Source: CAVQUE01 sp046290435 (lineage in GTDB: Bacteria; Actinomycetota; Acidimicrobiia; Acidimicrobiales; UBA8592). From it: a DNA stretch of 64,000 bases. How positions within the stretch are numbered: the stretch's first letter is position 1; each line of letters opens with the position of its first letter. Below the pieces are notes generated by a model. It made no database searches. It was not told the DNA's origin and saw only the letters and a list, made by a program, of their open reading frames with translations. A program made the position numbers and the translations under genes. Where the stretch lies: positions 100,760 through 164,759 of the forward strand of contig JBKAGO010000038.1 in assembly GCA_046290435.1 (NCBI GenBank). The letters run 5' to 3'. Shown in pieces: positions 34,370-43,493 of the stretch.

Positions 34370-36655
34370 GTGACCCTCGTCGAGCGACCCACGCTGTCGT
34401 CGCTGCTCGACGACCTGGTCGACGACGGGCGCATCGTGCACGTCGAGGCGATGGTCGAGCGGGCCGCACGCCACGCCGAGCTCGCACGTCCCCTGCCCGT
34501 ACCCCTCGGCGCTGCGCTCGGAGACCTCCGCCTGTGGTCGCACCAGGTATCGGCCATCGATCTGGCACGAGACGGGCACTCGGTGGTGGTGGCCACGGGC
34601 ACGGCGTCTGGCAAGTCGCTCTGCTACCAGATCCCCATCGCCGAGGCCGTCACCGACACCGCACGACCTGGCACCGCGCTGTGCCTGTTCCCCACCAAGG
34701 CCCTCGCCCAGGACCAGCTGCGCTCGTTCGGTTCGCTCGGCGTCGGCGGCCTGGTGGCCGCCACCTACGACGGCGACACCCGCCACGAGGACCGGGGATG
34801 GATCCGCCGCAACGCCAACGTCGTCCTCACCAACCCCGAGATGCTCCACGCCGGCATCCTGGCCAACCACGGCGGTTGGGCGCGCTACCTCCGGCGTCTC
34901 CGTTACGTCGTCATCGACGAGCTCCACGTGCTGCGGGGCGTGTTCGGCACCCACGTGGCGCATCTGCTGCGGCGCCTGCGACGGCTGTGCAACCACTACG
35001 GCTCGGACCCGAGCTTCGTGTTCACGTCGGCCACCATCGGCCGTCCAGCCGAGCTGGCGTCGGCGCTGTGCGGGCTCGACGTCGCCGAGATCACCCGCGA
35101 CGGCTCCCCCCGGGGACGGCGGCTCTTCGCACTGCTCGACCCGCCGGTGCTCGACGAGGCCACCGGCGTGCGCAGCTCGTCGGCCGCCGAGACGGCATCG
35201 ATCGTGGCCCGGCTGGTCGAGGCGGGGCATCGCACCATCGCGTTCTGCGCCAGCCGCAAGGGCACCGAACTCATCGCAGGCCACGTACGCGACCTCGTGG
35301 GCGACGATCTCGCCGACACGGTCCGCTCGTACCGCGGCGGCTACCTGGCCGAGGAACGCCGCCAGATCGAAGACGAGGTCCACGCCGGCACCGTGCGCGC
35401 CATCATCGCCACCTCGGCCCTCGAGCTCGGCGTCGACATCGGTGGGCTCGACGCCTGCGTCCTCCACGGATTCCCCGGCACCATCGCGTCGATGTGGCAG
35501 CAGGCGGGCCGTGCGGGACGCGAACGCCAGGACTCGGTGGCGGTGCTCGTCGCCGGCGACGACCAGCTCGACCGCTACCTCATGGCGCACCCCCACGAGG
35601 TCTTCACCCGCCCGCCCGAGCCGGCGGTCATCAACCCCGACAACCCCGTCATCGCCGACCCCCACATCGGCTGCGCCGCGCACGAGCTGCCCCTCGGTTG
35701 GGGCGACCGCAGGCTGTGGGGCGATGCCCTCGACGACGCCGTGCACCGCCTGGTGCTGGACGATCAGCTCCGCACACGGCGGCGTCCGCTCCGCCATGGC
35801 GGCGACGAGCCCATCGCCGTGTGGGCCGGGCGACACGCACCCGGCCGTGGCCTGGGGCTGCGCAGCGCGTCGTCTCGCGAAGTCCGGATCTGCCTCGACG
35901 ACGGCACCCTCATCGGCACCGTCGACGACAGCCGCGCCCCGTCGTTGGTGCATCCCGGCGCGATCTATCTGCACCGGGGCCAGGCCTACCGGGTGCGCGA
36001 TCTGGATCTCGACGATTGCTTCGCCGTCGTCGAGATCGACGACGGCGACACCACCACCCAAGCCCGATCCGAGATCGACATCTCGGTGTTGTCGGTCGAC
36101 GCCACCGCCACCGTGGGCCGCACCGAACTGCACCTCGGCGGCGTCGAGGTCCGGTCCCAGGTCGTCGGGTACCAGCGCAAGGACGCCCGCAGCCGCAAGA
36201 TCCTCGACAACGTGATGCTCGAGATGCCCGCCCAGGAGCTGGTCACCCGCAGCTTCTGGTACACGGTGGCGCCCGAGGTCCTGGCCGACGCCGGTGTCGC
36301 CGACGCGGATGTCGGCGGCACCCTCCACGCCGTCGAGCACGCGGCGATCGGCATGTTGCCGCTGTTCACCATCTGCGACCGCTGGGACGTCGGCGGCGTG
36401 TCGACGGCGCTGCACATCGACACGATGTCGCCGACGATCTTCGTCTACGACGGCTACGACGGCGGTGCGGGCGTTGCCGAGCTGGGCTTCTCCGCAGCCG
36501 ACCGCCACCTGGCGGCGACCCTCGAGCTGCTGCGGGCCTGCGTGTGCCGCGACGGCTGCCCCAGCTGCGTGCAGTCCCCCAAGTGCGGCAACGGCAACGA
36601 ACCGCTCGACAAGGCCGGCGCCATCGCGTTGCTGGCAACCGTGCTCGGCGTCTGA
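34370..36655 (+). CDS. DEAD/DEAH-type helicase with DUF1998 zinc domain (MrfA-like)
   Basis: 761 aa from GTG 34370. Motif I is ATGTASGKS, motif II is IDELH, motif III is TSAT, and motif VI lies in QQAGRAGRERQ. The C-terminal DUF1998 region carries a four-Cys cluster (CVCRDGCPSC then QSPKC) typical of MrfA/Hrq1-type 3'-5' helicases, which act in repair of mitomycin-type DNA lesions. In mycobacteria the comparable gene is Rv3649, near topA and the Tad genes (from memory). It converges on the Tad operon. Confidence 0.85.
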   Translation: MTLVERPTLSSLLDDLVDDGRIVHVEAMVERAARHAELARPLPVPLGAALGDLRLWSHQVSAIDLARDGHSVVVATGTASGKSLCYQIPIAEAVTDTARPGTALCLFPTKALAQDQLRSFGSLGVGGLVAATYDGDTRHEDRGWIRRNANVVLTNPEMLHAGILANHGGWARYLRRLRYVVIDELHVLRGVFGTHVAHLLRRLRRLCNHYGSDPSFVFTSATIGRPAELASALCGLDVAEITRDGSPRGRRLFALLDPPVLDEATGVRSSSAAETASIVARLVEAGHRTIAFCASRKGTELIAGHVRDLVGDDLADTVRSYRGGYLAEERRQIEDEVHAGTVRAIIATSALELGVDIGGLDACVLHGFPGTIASMWQQAGRAGRERQDSVAVLVAGDDQLDRYLMAHPHEVFTRPPEPAVINPDNPVIADPHIGCAAHELPLGWGDRRLWGDALDDAVHRLVLDDQLRTRRRPLRHGGDEPIAVWAGRHAPGRGLGLRSASSREVRICLDDGTLIGTVDDSRAPSLVHPGAIYLHRGQAYRVRDLDLDDCFAVVEIDDGDTTTQARSEIDISVLSVDATATVGRTELHLGGVEVRSQVVGYQRKDARSRKILDNVMLEMPAQELVTRSFWYTVAPEVLADAGVADADVGGTLHAVEHAAIGMLPLFTICDRWDVGGVSTALHIDTMSPTIFVYDGYDGGAGVAELGFSAADRHLAATLELLRACVCRDGCPSCVQSPKCGNGNEPLDKAGAIALLATVLGV

Positions 36656-36682
36656 CCGCCGGCCGGGGTCTCGGCCTGCTCG

Positions 36683-36736
36683 ACGTCTGTGACGGGTTTG
36701 CACACGATCGAGCGTGTGCAGACCGGTCACAGACGT
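36683..36736. repeat. Long palindrome, family 3 (TGTGACGGGTTTGCACAC)
   Basis: ACGTCTGTGACGGG and CACACG form one arm and their complements the other, with a six-base centre (ATCGAG). Two mispairs interrupt the arm. It fills the gap between the helicase stop and the convergent TadE stop, so it may be a bidirectional terminator. A near-identical copy lies at 45451-45502, also between convergent genes. Confidence 0.75.
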
Positions 36737-37123
36737 TCAGGGCGATTCGCGTCGCATGGTGGTCGACTCGGTCAGCGTGATGTCGCCGAGCATCGCCCCG
36801 ATCAGGGGCACCTCGGTCGTCGAGCGGTACGTGACCGTCACCGTCACCAGCGGCGGCGCCGATCCGCCCGACGTCAGCGCCACGCCCGTGCGGGTCGGGT
36901 CGAGACGGGTGGTGGCGAACACGGCCTGTGCGGCAGCCCCGGTCGAGGGCTCGACGATGGCCGCACGTGCACCCTCACGGGCGGCGTTGACCACCATGAT
37001 CTGGTCGCGGACCACCAGGCCGAGTTGCACGATCAACAAGATGAGCAACAAGACGACGGGGAGCACCAACGCCAGCTCGACGGTGGCCTGGCCCCGGGCT
37101 CCCCGCCGTCTCGGAGCCCTCAC
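36737..37123 (-). CDS. TadE-like pilus/secretion protein
   Basis: 128 aa. GARGQATVELALVLPVVLLL is the TadE class-III signal: a basic leader, Gly, then a Glu at +5 followed by a hydrophobic helix cleaved by a prepilin peptidase. After this is AAREGARAAIV, a common TadE block. Start GTG 37123 overlaps the stop of the DUF4244 gene (GTGA). It is the last gene of the Tad operon here; the TadG-like gene often found next (mycobacterial Rv3654c) is not seen. Confidence 0.8.
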   Translation of the reverse strand: MRAPRRRGARGQATVELALVLPVVLLLILLIVQLGLVVRDQIMVVNAAREGARAAIVEPSTGAAAQAVFATTRLDPTRTGVALTSGGSAPPLVTVTVTYRSTTEVPLIGAMLGDITLTESTTMRRESP

Positions 37124-37452
37124 GCCAACAACGAGGTGACCGAGCGGATGACCGTGTCGAACAGGCCGCTGATGCGGCTGGTCGATCCGGCCCACGCCAC
37201 GATCAACATGGCGATGGTGGCGGCGCCGACCAGGACCAACGCGTACTCCGCGGTGGTCTGGCCCCGCTCGCGGTGTCGGGCCACGGCGACGGCGGCCGCC
37301 GGCGGCGGCGCGGTCGGTGGCGTCGGGGTGGGGAACGGGATGATGTCGGGAGTCGAGCCCGCGTCGGCGGTGTCGGCGGCGGCGGGTTGGATCGGGCGCT
37401 GGGCAGTGGCCGGATGCGCAACGCTCGGGTTGGAGACAGTGGTCTGGTGCAC
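37120..37452 (-). CDS. DUF4244 Flp-like pilin
   Basis: 110 aa. The C-terminal ~50 residues have RERGQTTAEYALVLVGAATI, a Flp-type processing and assembly motif with Glu at +5, followed by the hydrophobic helix; the preceding 55 residues are a Pro/Ala/Thr-rich leader, unusually long for a pilin. GTG 37452 is chosen, with GAAGGACA upstream. It should be the main structural subunit of the Tad pilus. Confidence 0.75.
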   Translation of the reverse strand: MHQTTVSNPSVAHPATAQRPIQPAAADTADAGSTPDIIPFPTPTPPTAPPPAAAVAVARHRERGQTTAEYALVLVGAATIAMLIVAWAGSTSRISGLFDTVIRSVTSLLA

Positions 37453-37565
37453 GATGGATGTGTCCTTCGATGACGGCCGGCATCGGGTGCCGGGTCGGTT
37501 GTTCCGATGGGGGAAGCCGAAGGGGGAAGCCGCAGTGCGCCGTCGCCGGGTGATGCCGGCGACGG

Positions 37566-38423
37566 TCACAGATCGAGCGTCTCGAACGTCGAGACGAGCG
37601 TGGGGACCAGGGTGAGCACGACGAAGGCCGGCAGGATGCACAGCACCAGCGGCAGCAGCATCTGCACCGGTACCCGCCGGGCGCGGGCCTGGGCCCGACG
37701 GCGGCGGTCGTCGCGAGCTTCGTCGGCCAGTCGATCGAGGGTCGGGCCCAGCTCGATTCCGTAGCGTTCGGAGCTCACGAGGGCCCGCACCAGCGGCCGT
37801 ATCGGCTCGCCGAGCCGGGCGGGCAGGTCCTCGAGGGCGTCGGCCATGCGGTGCCCGACACCGACCCGGGTGATGGCCGCCGCCAGCGCCTCGGTGACCG
37901 GTCCAGTGGGCCGGGCGGCGACCGCGCGCAGGGCCACCAGGGTCGATCCCCCCGATGCCAGACCGAGCCGCACGAGGTCGATGACCTCGGGGAGTTCGCT
38001 GACGACGCGCTGGTCGAGCGCCAGGCGTCGACGGCGCTGCACCAGGACGGGCCGGATCCGCAACGCGACGACGGCGATGATGCCCAGTCGGAGGTCGACG
38101 AGCCCGAGCGGCGCGGCGATGAGTGCCATCGAGCCCACCATCGCCGCCGCAGTGTCGTCCACCGGCGCTCGAGCCCAGCGGCGCAGCGCCGTCCCCACCC
38201 GGAGCGTGATGCTGGAGCGGCTCGGGGAGATCGGTTCGGGCCACTGCCGGCGACCGGCACCGCGGGACCAAACCGGCGCGTGGTCCTCCTGGGCCTCCCC
38301 CGGCGCGGCGGCATGTGCCGCACGCGTCCGGGGTCGACGAGCCGGCGCGGTGATTGCCATGACGACCAGGCAGGCGGCCGCCGCGCACCCGCCGGCGAGG
38401 ACTGCCGACACGGTGGTGCTCAT
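37566..38423 (-). CDS. tadC: TadC-like type II secretion F-domain protein
   Basis: 285 aa. The T2SSF domain lies in the second half (SELPEVIDLVRLGLASG, then LADEARDDRRRRAQARARRV and a terminal hydrophobic pair MLLPLVLCILPAFVVLTLVP). A membrane segment near the N-terminus anchors it. It would be the inner-membrane platform together with TadB. ATG 38423 overlaps the TadB stop (ATGA). Confidence 0.8.
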   Translation of the reverse strand: MSTTVSAVLAGGCAAAACLVVMAITAPARRPRTRAAHAAAPGEAQEDHAPVWSRGAGRRQWPEPISPSRSSITLRVGTALRRWARAPVDDTAAAMVGSMALIAAPLGLVDLRLGIIAVVALRIRPVLVQRRRRLALDQRVVSELPEVIDLVRLGLASGGSTLVALRAVAARPTGPVTEALAAAITRVGVGHRMADALEDLPARLGEPIRPLVRALVSSERYGIELGPTLDRLADEARDDRRRRAQARARRVPVQMLLPLVLCILPAFVVLTLVPTLVSTFETLDL

Positions 38424-39163
38424 GCCTGGATCCCTGCGGTGATGCGGCGCATCCACACCAGTGCCACGACGTCGAGCACGATGCCGGTCGCCAGGCAGAC
38501 GAGGCCGAACGGGGTGGAGACCAGGAACGCCAGGGTGTCCGGGTCGGCAGCGCCCGCGACCGCAGCGAAGGCCAGCGGCAGCAGGGCGATCAGCACCGCC
38601 GATGCCTCGGCCTGCGACGCCAGCGCGTTGATCTCGGCGCGCAGGTGCTGTTGGCTCCGGATGGTGTCGGCGACACCGTCGAGGGCCCGTGCAACCGAGC
38701 CACCGGCGTCGGCCGCTATCTGCAACGCGACGGCGACCAGCGCCACCTCGCGTACGTCGCGGCGACGGAGGCGCCATTCGTCGAGCACCACCGGCAGCGG
38801 CGCTCCCCGGTCGAGCCGTGCGGCCAGGTGGGCGAGGTCCGCGCCCGTGGCGCCTCGCGCCCCGTTCGCAGCGGTTCCGACCGCACCGCGGATGGAACTG
38901 CCGGCGCGCACCGCACGAGCCAGGGCCTCGACAACCTCGGGCAGATCGCGGGCGACCTCACGGCGATCACGTCGTGGCGCCCGGTGCCGTTCGATGGCGG
39001 CGGCCAGGAAGGCAACGCACGCAGCCGTTGCCGTGGCCGGTCGACCGGGCACAGTCGGCCGTCGCGCCGCCGCACCCCGAAGCACCAGCACGCCGACCAT
39101 GGCCACCGCTGCAGCGGCGGTCGCTCCTGCGAGCACCTCGGAGACCGCCAGGACATCGATCAT
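38420..39163 (-). CDS. tadB: TadB-like type II secretion F-domain protein
   Basis: 247 aa. VARDLPEVVEALARAVRAGS and DEWRLRRRDVREVALVAVAL are the platform-protein repeats, with terminal membrane helices. Start ATG 39163 overlaps the TadA stop (ATGA); a longer frame upstream lies within tadA. Partner of TadC in the pilus platform. Confidence 0.8.
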   Translation of the reverse strand: MIDVLAVSEVLAGATAAAAVAMVGVLVLRGAAARRPTVPGRPATATAACVAFLAAAIERHRAPRRDRREVARDLPEVVEALARAVRAGSSIRGAVGTAANGARGATGADLAHLAARLDRGAPLPVVLDEWRLRRRDVREVALVAVALQIAADAGGSVARALDGVADTIRSQQHLRAEINALASQAEASAVLIALLPLAFAAVAGAADPDTLAFLVSTPFGLVCLATGIVLDVVALVWMRRITAGIQA

Positions 39164-40494
39164 GGGACCTCCACCCATGCGGGGTCCGGCGCCGGCGAGT
39201 CCCGACGACGGGGCGGGCGCCGGGGCAGGCATCGAAGCCCACGGTGATCGGCGAGCGGCACGGCCACGGGATCGTCGGCTCGGGCCGGCTCGGCGACGGC
39301 GACGATGCGGCGGTGCCCGTCGCCGGACCGCTCGACCTGTACGACGAGGTCCACAGCGGCCACCACCTGGGCCCTGATCGCCTGCAGCGGCAGCGCTGCG
39401 TCGCCGCCGAGCGCCATGGTCTCGAGGCGACGAAGGGCATCGGTGGGGCCGTTGGCGTGGACGGTGGACAACGACCCCTCGTGGCCGGTGTTCATGGCCT
39501 GGAGCATGTCGAGGGCCTCGGATCCCCGGACCTCGCCCACGATGACCCGATCGGGTCGCATGCGCAGGGCGTTGCGGACGAGCTCGCGGATGGTGACCGC
39601 CGGGGGTCCGTCGACAGTGGCCGGGCGGGCCTCGAGGCGCACGACGTGTCCCGCGCCCAGGCGCAGCTCGGCCGAGTCCTCGATGGTGACGAGGCGTTCG
39701 TTGCTCCCGATCTGGCGGGCCAGGGTGTTGAGCAGGGTCGTCTTGCCGGCGCTGGTCCCGCCGGCGACGACGATGCTGCGCCGCGTCCGGACGGCCCAGC
39801 GCAACAACTCGGCGATGCCGGGGGTGGTCATGGCCTCGAGCTCGACCTCGGTTACCTGGAACCGGCGGATGGTGAGGACGGGGCCGTCGACGGCAACCGG
39901 CGGCGCGGCCACGTGCACGCGCGAGCCGTCGGGCAGGCGAGCATCGACCAGCGGCGACGAGCGGTCGAGGCGCCGCCCGAGCGGGGCCACGATGCGTTCG
40001 ACGAGGTGGTCGAGGGTGGCTACGTCGACCTCGACCTCGGTGGGGAGCAGCCGGCCATGGCGTTCGATCCAGACACGCCCCGGGCCGTTGACCATGATGT
40101 CGGACACACCGGCCAGGCCGAGAAGCGGTTCGAGCGGACCGAGGCCCCGCAGGCGGTGCACGACCTGGGCGACGACGTCGTCGCGGTCGGTGGCGGTCGC
40201 CATCGGGGCGAGGGCGTCGACGATGGTCCGTACCGACCGGACGACGTGTTCGGCGCCGAGCGCTTCGACCGGTAGCGTCAGGGCCTGTTCGTGTGCCCGC
40301 CGGGCGAGGTCGGACCAGGGGACGGGGTCGCCGGGGGCGTCCCCGTTCGAGTCGGACCAGTGGGCCGCGGGCCCGACGTCGTCCCGGTGATCGTCACCAG
40401 CGTCGCCATCGTCGCTACCGGCGACGCCGGCGTGGGTGGCCGTGGCTGCGTCGGTCGTCGGGCCGGCCAGCCGGCGGGCGGTGTCGGGTCTCAT
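39160..40494 (-). CDS. tadA: TadA/CpaF-type pilus assembly ATPase
   Basis: 444 aa. Walker A is VVAGGTSAGKTTLLN, the Asp box is VTIEDSAELRLG, Walker B is RPDRVIVGEVRGSEALD, and the His box is TGHEGSLSTVHAN. An acidic Asp/Ala-rich N-terminal ~60 residues precede the N-terminal domain. It powers pilin assembly. ATG 40494 overlaps the stop of a tiny ORF upstream (ATGA). Confidence 0.9.
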   Translation of the reverse strand: MRPDTARRLAGPTTDAATATHAGVAGSDDGDAGDDHRDDVGPAAHWSDSNGDAPGDPVPWSDLARRAHEQALTLPVEALGAEHVVRSVRTIVDALAPMATATDRDDVVAQVVHRLRGLGPLEPLLGLAGVSDIMVNGPGRVWIERHGRLLPTEVEVDVATLDHLVERIVAPLGRRLDRSSPLVDARLPDGSRVHVAAPPVAVDGPVLTIRRFQVTEVELEAMTTPGIAELLRWAVRTRRSIVVAGGTSAGKTTLLNTLARQIGSNERLVTIEDSAELRLGAGHVVRLEARPATVDGPPAVTIRELVRNALRMRPDRVIVGEVRGSEALDMLQAMNTGHEGSLSTVHANGPTDALRRLETMALGGDAALPLQAIRAQVVAAVDLVVQVERSGDGHRRIVAVAEPARADDPVAVPLADHRGLRCLPRRPPRRRDSPAPDPAWVEVP

Positions 40495-40568
40495 GCGAGC
40501 GCCTCGAGGACGGCGGCGGACCGTGCCGTGCCGTGGCCGGGTCGAGGCTCGACCGGGAGCAGGCTCAT
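40491..40568 (-). CDS. Tiny ORF (25 aa) linking the Tad genes
   Basis: Starts MSLLPVEPRPGHGTARS. Its ATG overlaps the upstream CpaE-like stop as ATGA, and its stop overlaps the tadA start as ATGA, so it bridges the 70-bp gap exactly. This suggests either a real small protein or a translational relay. No family recognised; chance occurrence in GC-rich DNA cannot be ruled out. Confidence 0.4.
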   Translation of the reverse strand: MSLLPVEPRPGHGTARSAAVLEALA

Positions 40569-41224
40569 GTGACCCCCGCCAGTGCCCGTCCCACGCCTCG
40601 GGGCGGGCGCGAGGCCAGCAGTCCGGCGTCGACGGCTCTGGCGATGGCGGGGTCGACCGCGATGGCGGCCACCACCGGCGCTCCGACGGCCTGTTCGACG
40701 TCGTTGCGGCGCAGCGCACGTCCCGGCTCGGTCAACAGCACGACCCCGGACGGGACGACCGGGGCATCGGCGATGCGGCGCAACGCCAGGTAGCAGGGCC
40801 GGGTGATGAGGATCGAGCGTGTGGCGCCGGCGGCGAGGCGTCGGGCAAGCGCGGAGAGGCGGTCATCACCGACGACGCAGCCCGCATCGACGAGCACGGT
40901 GTCGTCGGCCGCCTCGAGTGCCGCCAGCTGGGTCTCGGTGAGGTCGGTCCGGACGAGGCCGGCGGTGCCGGGGCCGACGAGCTGGAGGCCCGGAGCGACC
41001 GGGGTCGCCACACCGGCGAGCGCCTGTGGCGGGGCGTCGTCGCCGGCGTCGATCCAGTCGCGCACACCGGCCCCGCCGGGGTCGGCGATGCCGAGGACGG
41101 CGGCCAGGTCCCCATGGGGATCGACGAGAGTGACCGATGAGTGGGCGGCACGCTGCAGGCCCGCCAGCGCAGCGGTGACCGAACAGCCGCTGCCGGCCTT
41201 GAGGGTCCAGAGACAGATCAACAC
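40565..41224 (-). CDS. CpaE/Ssd-like ParA-superfamily protein with degenerate P-loop
   Basis: 219 aa from GTG 41224. The first strand and loop read LWTLKAGSGCSVTAAL, where an active MinD/ParA has KGGVGKT; the signature lysine is replaced by Cys, so ATP hydrolysis is doubtful. VDPHGDLAAVLG and VLVDAGCVV match later superfamily strands. In mycobacteria the equivalent position upstream of tadA is Rv3660c (Ssd). It may localise the pilus machine. Confidence 0.7.
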   Translation of the reverse strand: MLICLWTLKAGSGCSVTAALAGLQRAAHSSVTLVDPHGDLAAVLGIADPGGAGVRDWIDAGDDAPPQALAGVATPVAPGLQLVGPGTAGLVRTDLTETQLAALEAADDTVLVDAGCVVGDDRLSALARRLAAGATRSILITRPCYLALRRIADAPVVPSGVVLLTEPGRALRRNDVEQAVGAPVVAAIAVDPAIARAVDAGLLASRPPRGVGRALAGVT

Positions 41225-41368
41225 GGGGGCTTCCTCGCGCAGAGAGAACGCATGGAGGGGGAAGCTCCACCGTCGGCACCCGACGGACGCCGGCAGATGC
41301 CAGCACCGTAGCGACCGCCACCGACACGCGCACCGTCAGGGTCGTCGTCGGACCCGCAGAGCCAAGGG

Positions 41369-41479
41369 GTTCTGGCGCCGAAAACTGCTGCCAGGGCAAC
41401 GCGTTTCGGCGCCAACCAGATGGCACCGACGAACCGGCGCCGAAAACTGTCGCCAGAGCAACGATTTTCGGCGCCAGAA
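41369..41479. repeat. Two tandem long palindromes, family 1 (GGCGCCGAAA)
   Basis: Copy one at about 41369-41415 and copy two at about 41432-41479, each with GGCGCCGAAAAC on the left and TTTTCGGCGCC or GTTTCGGCGCC on the right around GCC-AG(G/A)-GC. The second ends just before a TTTTT run, so it could work as a terminator for the gene reading toward it. They occupy the gap between the CpaE-like and APH genes. Confidence 0.8.
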
Positions 41480-41575
41480 GTTTTTCTCGGGATCCGAGCG
41501 CTCCGGCCCGACCATGACCCGCCGAGGTGCACCGCCCCGATCAGGCCCGGGCCAGGCCCGGGTGCCCGGCCCGGG

Positions 41576-42682
41576 TCAGGCCTCGATCATGCGGCGCAGC
41601 AGCGCCCGGTGGGGAATGACCTCGTCGATGTCGTCGGGCCAGGTGGCCTCGCCGAAGCGGACCGAACGGTCACGGATACGGCTCATGATCACCGCATGGC
41701 GCGTCGCCGCGTACACCTCGAACCAGTGCAGATCCTCGACCACCGTCCCCGACCGGGCGCAGTAGGTGGCCACCACGTCGTCGCGGCGCATGAAGTCCGG
41801 CAGGCCCGGCCGTTCGAGGACCTCGGCGATCTCCTGGAAGAACGAGTGCAGGAACACCATCCAGCCGAGGTCCAGCTCCGGCGGCCCGAGCGACGCCATC
41901 TCCCAGTCGAACACCGCCACCGGCTCGAACCCGTCCGAGGCGTACATGACGTTGCCGATACGAGCGTCGCCCCAGCTGATGACCATGCGCTCGGTCTCGG
42001 GCCAGTTGGCCTCCAGCCAGGCGAACGCGTCGTCGACGATGCGATGCCGTCGATCCCCGCGCACCCAGTCGTAGAAGGCCAGCTGATCGTTGACATGGCG
42101 GCGCAGCGCCGTGTCGCCGGGGGCATCGACGGCCAGATACGCCGTGTCGTGTGCGGTGACGTCGATGCCGTGCAGATCGGCCAGCAACCCGACCGTCGCA
42201 TCCTGCAGCAGGCGCTGATCGGCCGGGTCGGCATCGAGGAGCCAGCCACCGAACACATAGGGCGGGATGTCGGCGGGTACCCGCCCGCTGCGCCGCTCCA
42301 TGACGAAGAAGGGCGTTCCGATGGCGCCGGCGTCGAGCTCGAGCCAGCGCGGCGTGGGCACCGGCACAGCGCTGTGCGAGCCGACGAGGCCCAGCACCCG
42401 GAACTGCAGCTCCAGGTCGTAGGACGCGAACACCGGCACGTCGACGGGGTCGGGCGCCAACCGGGCCACCAGGGCGTGGGTGGCGGTACCGGAACCGTCG
42501 TCGTAGACGGCGTCGAAGAGCAGGGTCTCCGACGACATGCCCGACCCTTCGGGCACACGCAGATCGACGATCCGCGCATCGGGATCGCCGACCGTCGCCC
42601 GCAGCCAAACGGTGAGGCGCTCGGCGGTGGTGTCGCGGTCGCGGCTGGTCCGCACGGGCTCTGTTTCGTGTGACGCTGCCAC
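41576..42682 (-). CDS. APH-type phosphotransferase
   Basis: 368 aa from GTG 42682. It shows ISWGDARIGNVMY as the catalytic loop (W-G-D replacing H-G-D) and VFDWEMASLGPPELDLGWM as the metal-binding block. The N-terminal FFVMERRSGRVP and LADLHGIDV match the actinobacterial APH subgroup often fused to or adjacent to acyl-CoA dehydrogenases. Substrate unknown. The frame stays open to 43075 but upstream residues do not resemble the family. Confidence 0.8.
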   Translation of the reverse strand: MAASHETEPVRTSRDRDTTAERLTVWLRATVGDPDARIVDLRVPEGSGMSSETLLFDAVYDDGSGTATHALVARLAPDPVDVPVFASYDLELQFRVLGLVGSHSAVPVPTPRWLELDAGAIGTPFFVMERRSGRVPADIPPYVFGGWLLDADPADQRLLQDATVGLLADLHGIDVTAHDTAYLAVDAPGDTALRRHVNDQLAFYDWVRGDRRHRIVDDAFAWLEANWPETERMVISWGDARIGNVMYASDGFEPVAVFDWEMASLGPPELDLGWMVFLHSFFQEIAEVLERPGLPDFMRRDDVVATYCARSGTVVEDLHWFEVYAATRHAVIMSRIRDRSVRFGEATWPDDIDEVIPHRALLRRMIEA

Positions 42683-42896
42683 GTCTGTCCCCCACTGGTT
42701 CGATCCCGGCCGGACTCGCCGGCGAGTCGGCCCTGAGCGGGGCGAATGATAGGACCCCGACGCCCGGCACGGGATGCGATGCCGGTCCCGACCGCAGCCT
42801 CCGACTGTGACCCATCGGGCGCCGCCGTTCGGCAACGGCGAACAAAGGTCCGTTCGACCACGACGGCACCGGAGACCCCCCGTACTCTGCGCCCCC

Positions 42897-43493
42897 ATGG
42901 AACGAGTCGCGGTTCGAGGAACGATCAGCTCCGCGGGGTTCGCCGACGGCAACCGCTTCGTGGTCGGTTGCTGGGAAGAATCCCCGCTCGGCCCCATGGC
43001 CGATGTCATGTGGGGAACCCCCGAAGGACAGCGGGTGCTGCTGGCACCCAGCGCCGAGATCGCCGACTTCGTCACGTCGATCTACGACTTCGACGAGGTG
43101 CGCATCGGTCCCCTCGATGTTCGCTCCGACGGCCGTCGCACCACCGTCGCCGGCCACGGCATCGAGCTCGACCTCGTCGGCGGTCGCCGTCGTCCCGTGC
43201 CGGTCCCTCGCCCTCTGGCGGTGACCCGCTGGATCGAAGGACCCATCGCCCGCGCCCTGATGGGCGTCGAGACCTTCGGCACGAGTCCCCGAGGCGCCAC
43301 CGAGTGGTACCAGACCCGGGGTTGGCGCTGGGTCGCGTCGGGATCCGGACGCCTCGACGGCCGAGACCTCGGGCCCGTCGGCACCATCGAACCGCCGTTG
43401 CACGTCGGATTCTCCGAACCGCCGCCCCGCCCGTCGATCGTGTCGGTCCACGTCACCATCGACCTGCCCTCCACGGCCGCACTCGCGGTCTGA
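42897..43493 (+). CDS. Conserved-looking hypothetical protein, 198 aa
   Basis: ATG 42897 lies 7 nt after TACTCT, which resembles a -10 hexamer, so translation may be leaderless. The protein starts MERVAVRGTISSAGF and is beta-rich, with DVMWGTPEGQRVLLAP and a later WYQTRGWRWVASGSG. I do not recognise it; similar proteins probably occur in related actinobacteria because the composition is well balanced. It is divergent from the APH gene with a 214-bp gap. Confidence 0.6.
   Translation: MERVAVRGTISSAGFADGNRFVVGCWEESPLGPMADVMWGTPEGQRVLLAPSAEIADFVTSIYDFDEVRIGPLDVRSDGRRTTVAGHGIELDLVGGRRRPVPVPRPLAVTRWIEGPIARALMGVETFGTSPRGATEWYQTRGWRWVASGSGRLDGRDLGPVGTIEPPLHVGFSEPPPRPSIVSVHVTIDLPSTAALAV

Noticed and set aside
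41461..41490. TTTTT after a family 1 palindrome as proof of an intrinsic terminator
   Set aside because: Other copies lack the T-run, and the genes on both sides read from the minus strand, so the T-run is on the wrong side for them.
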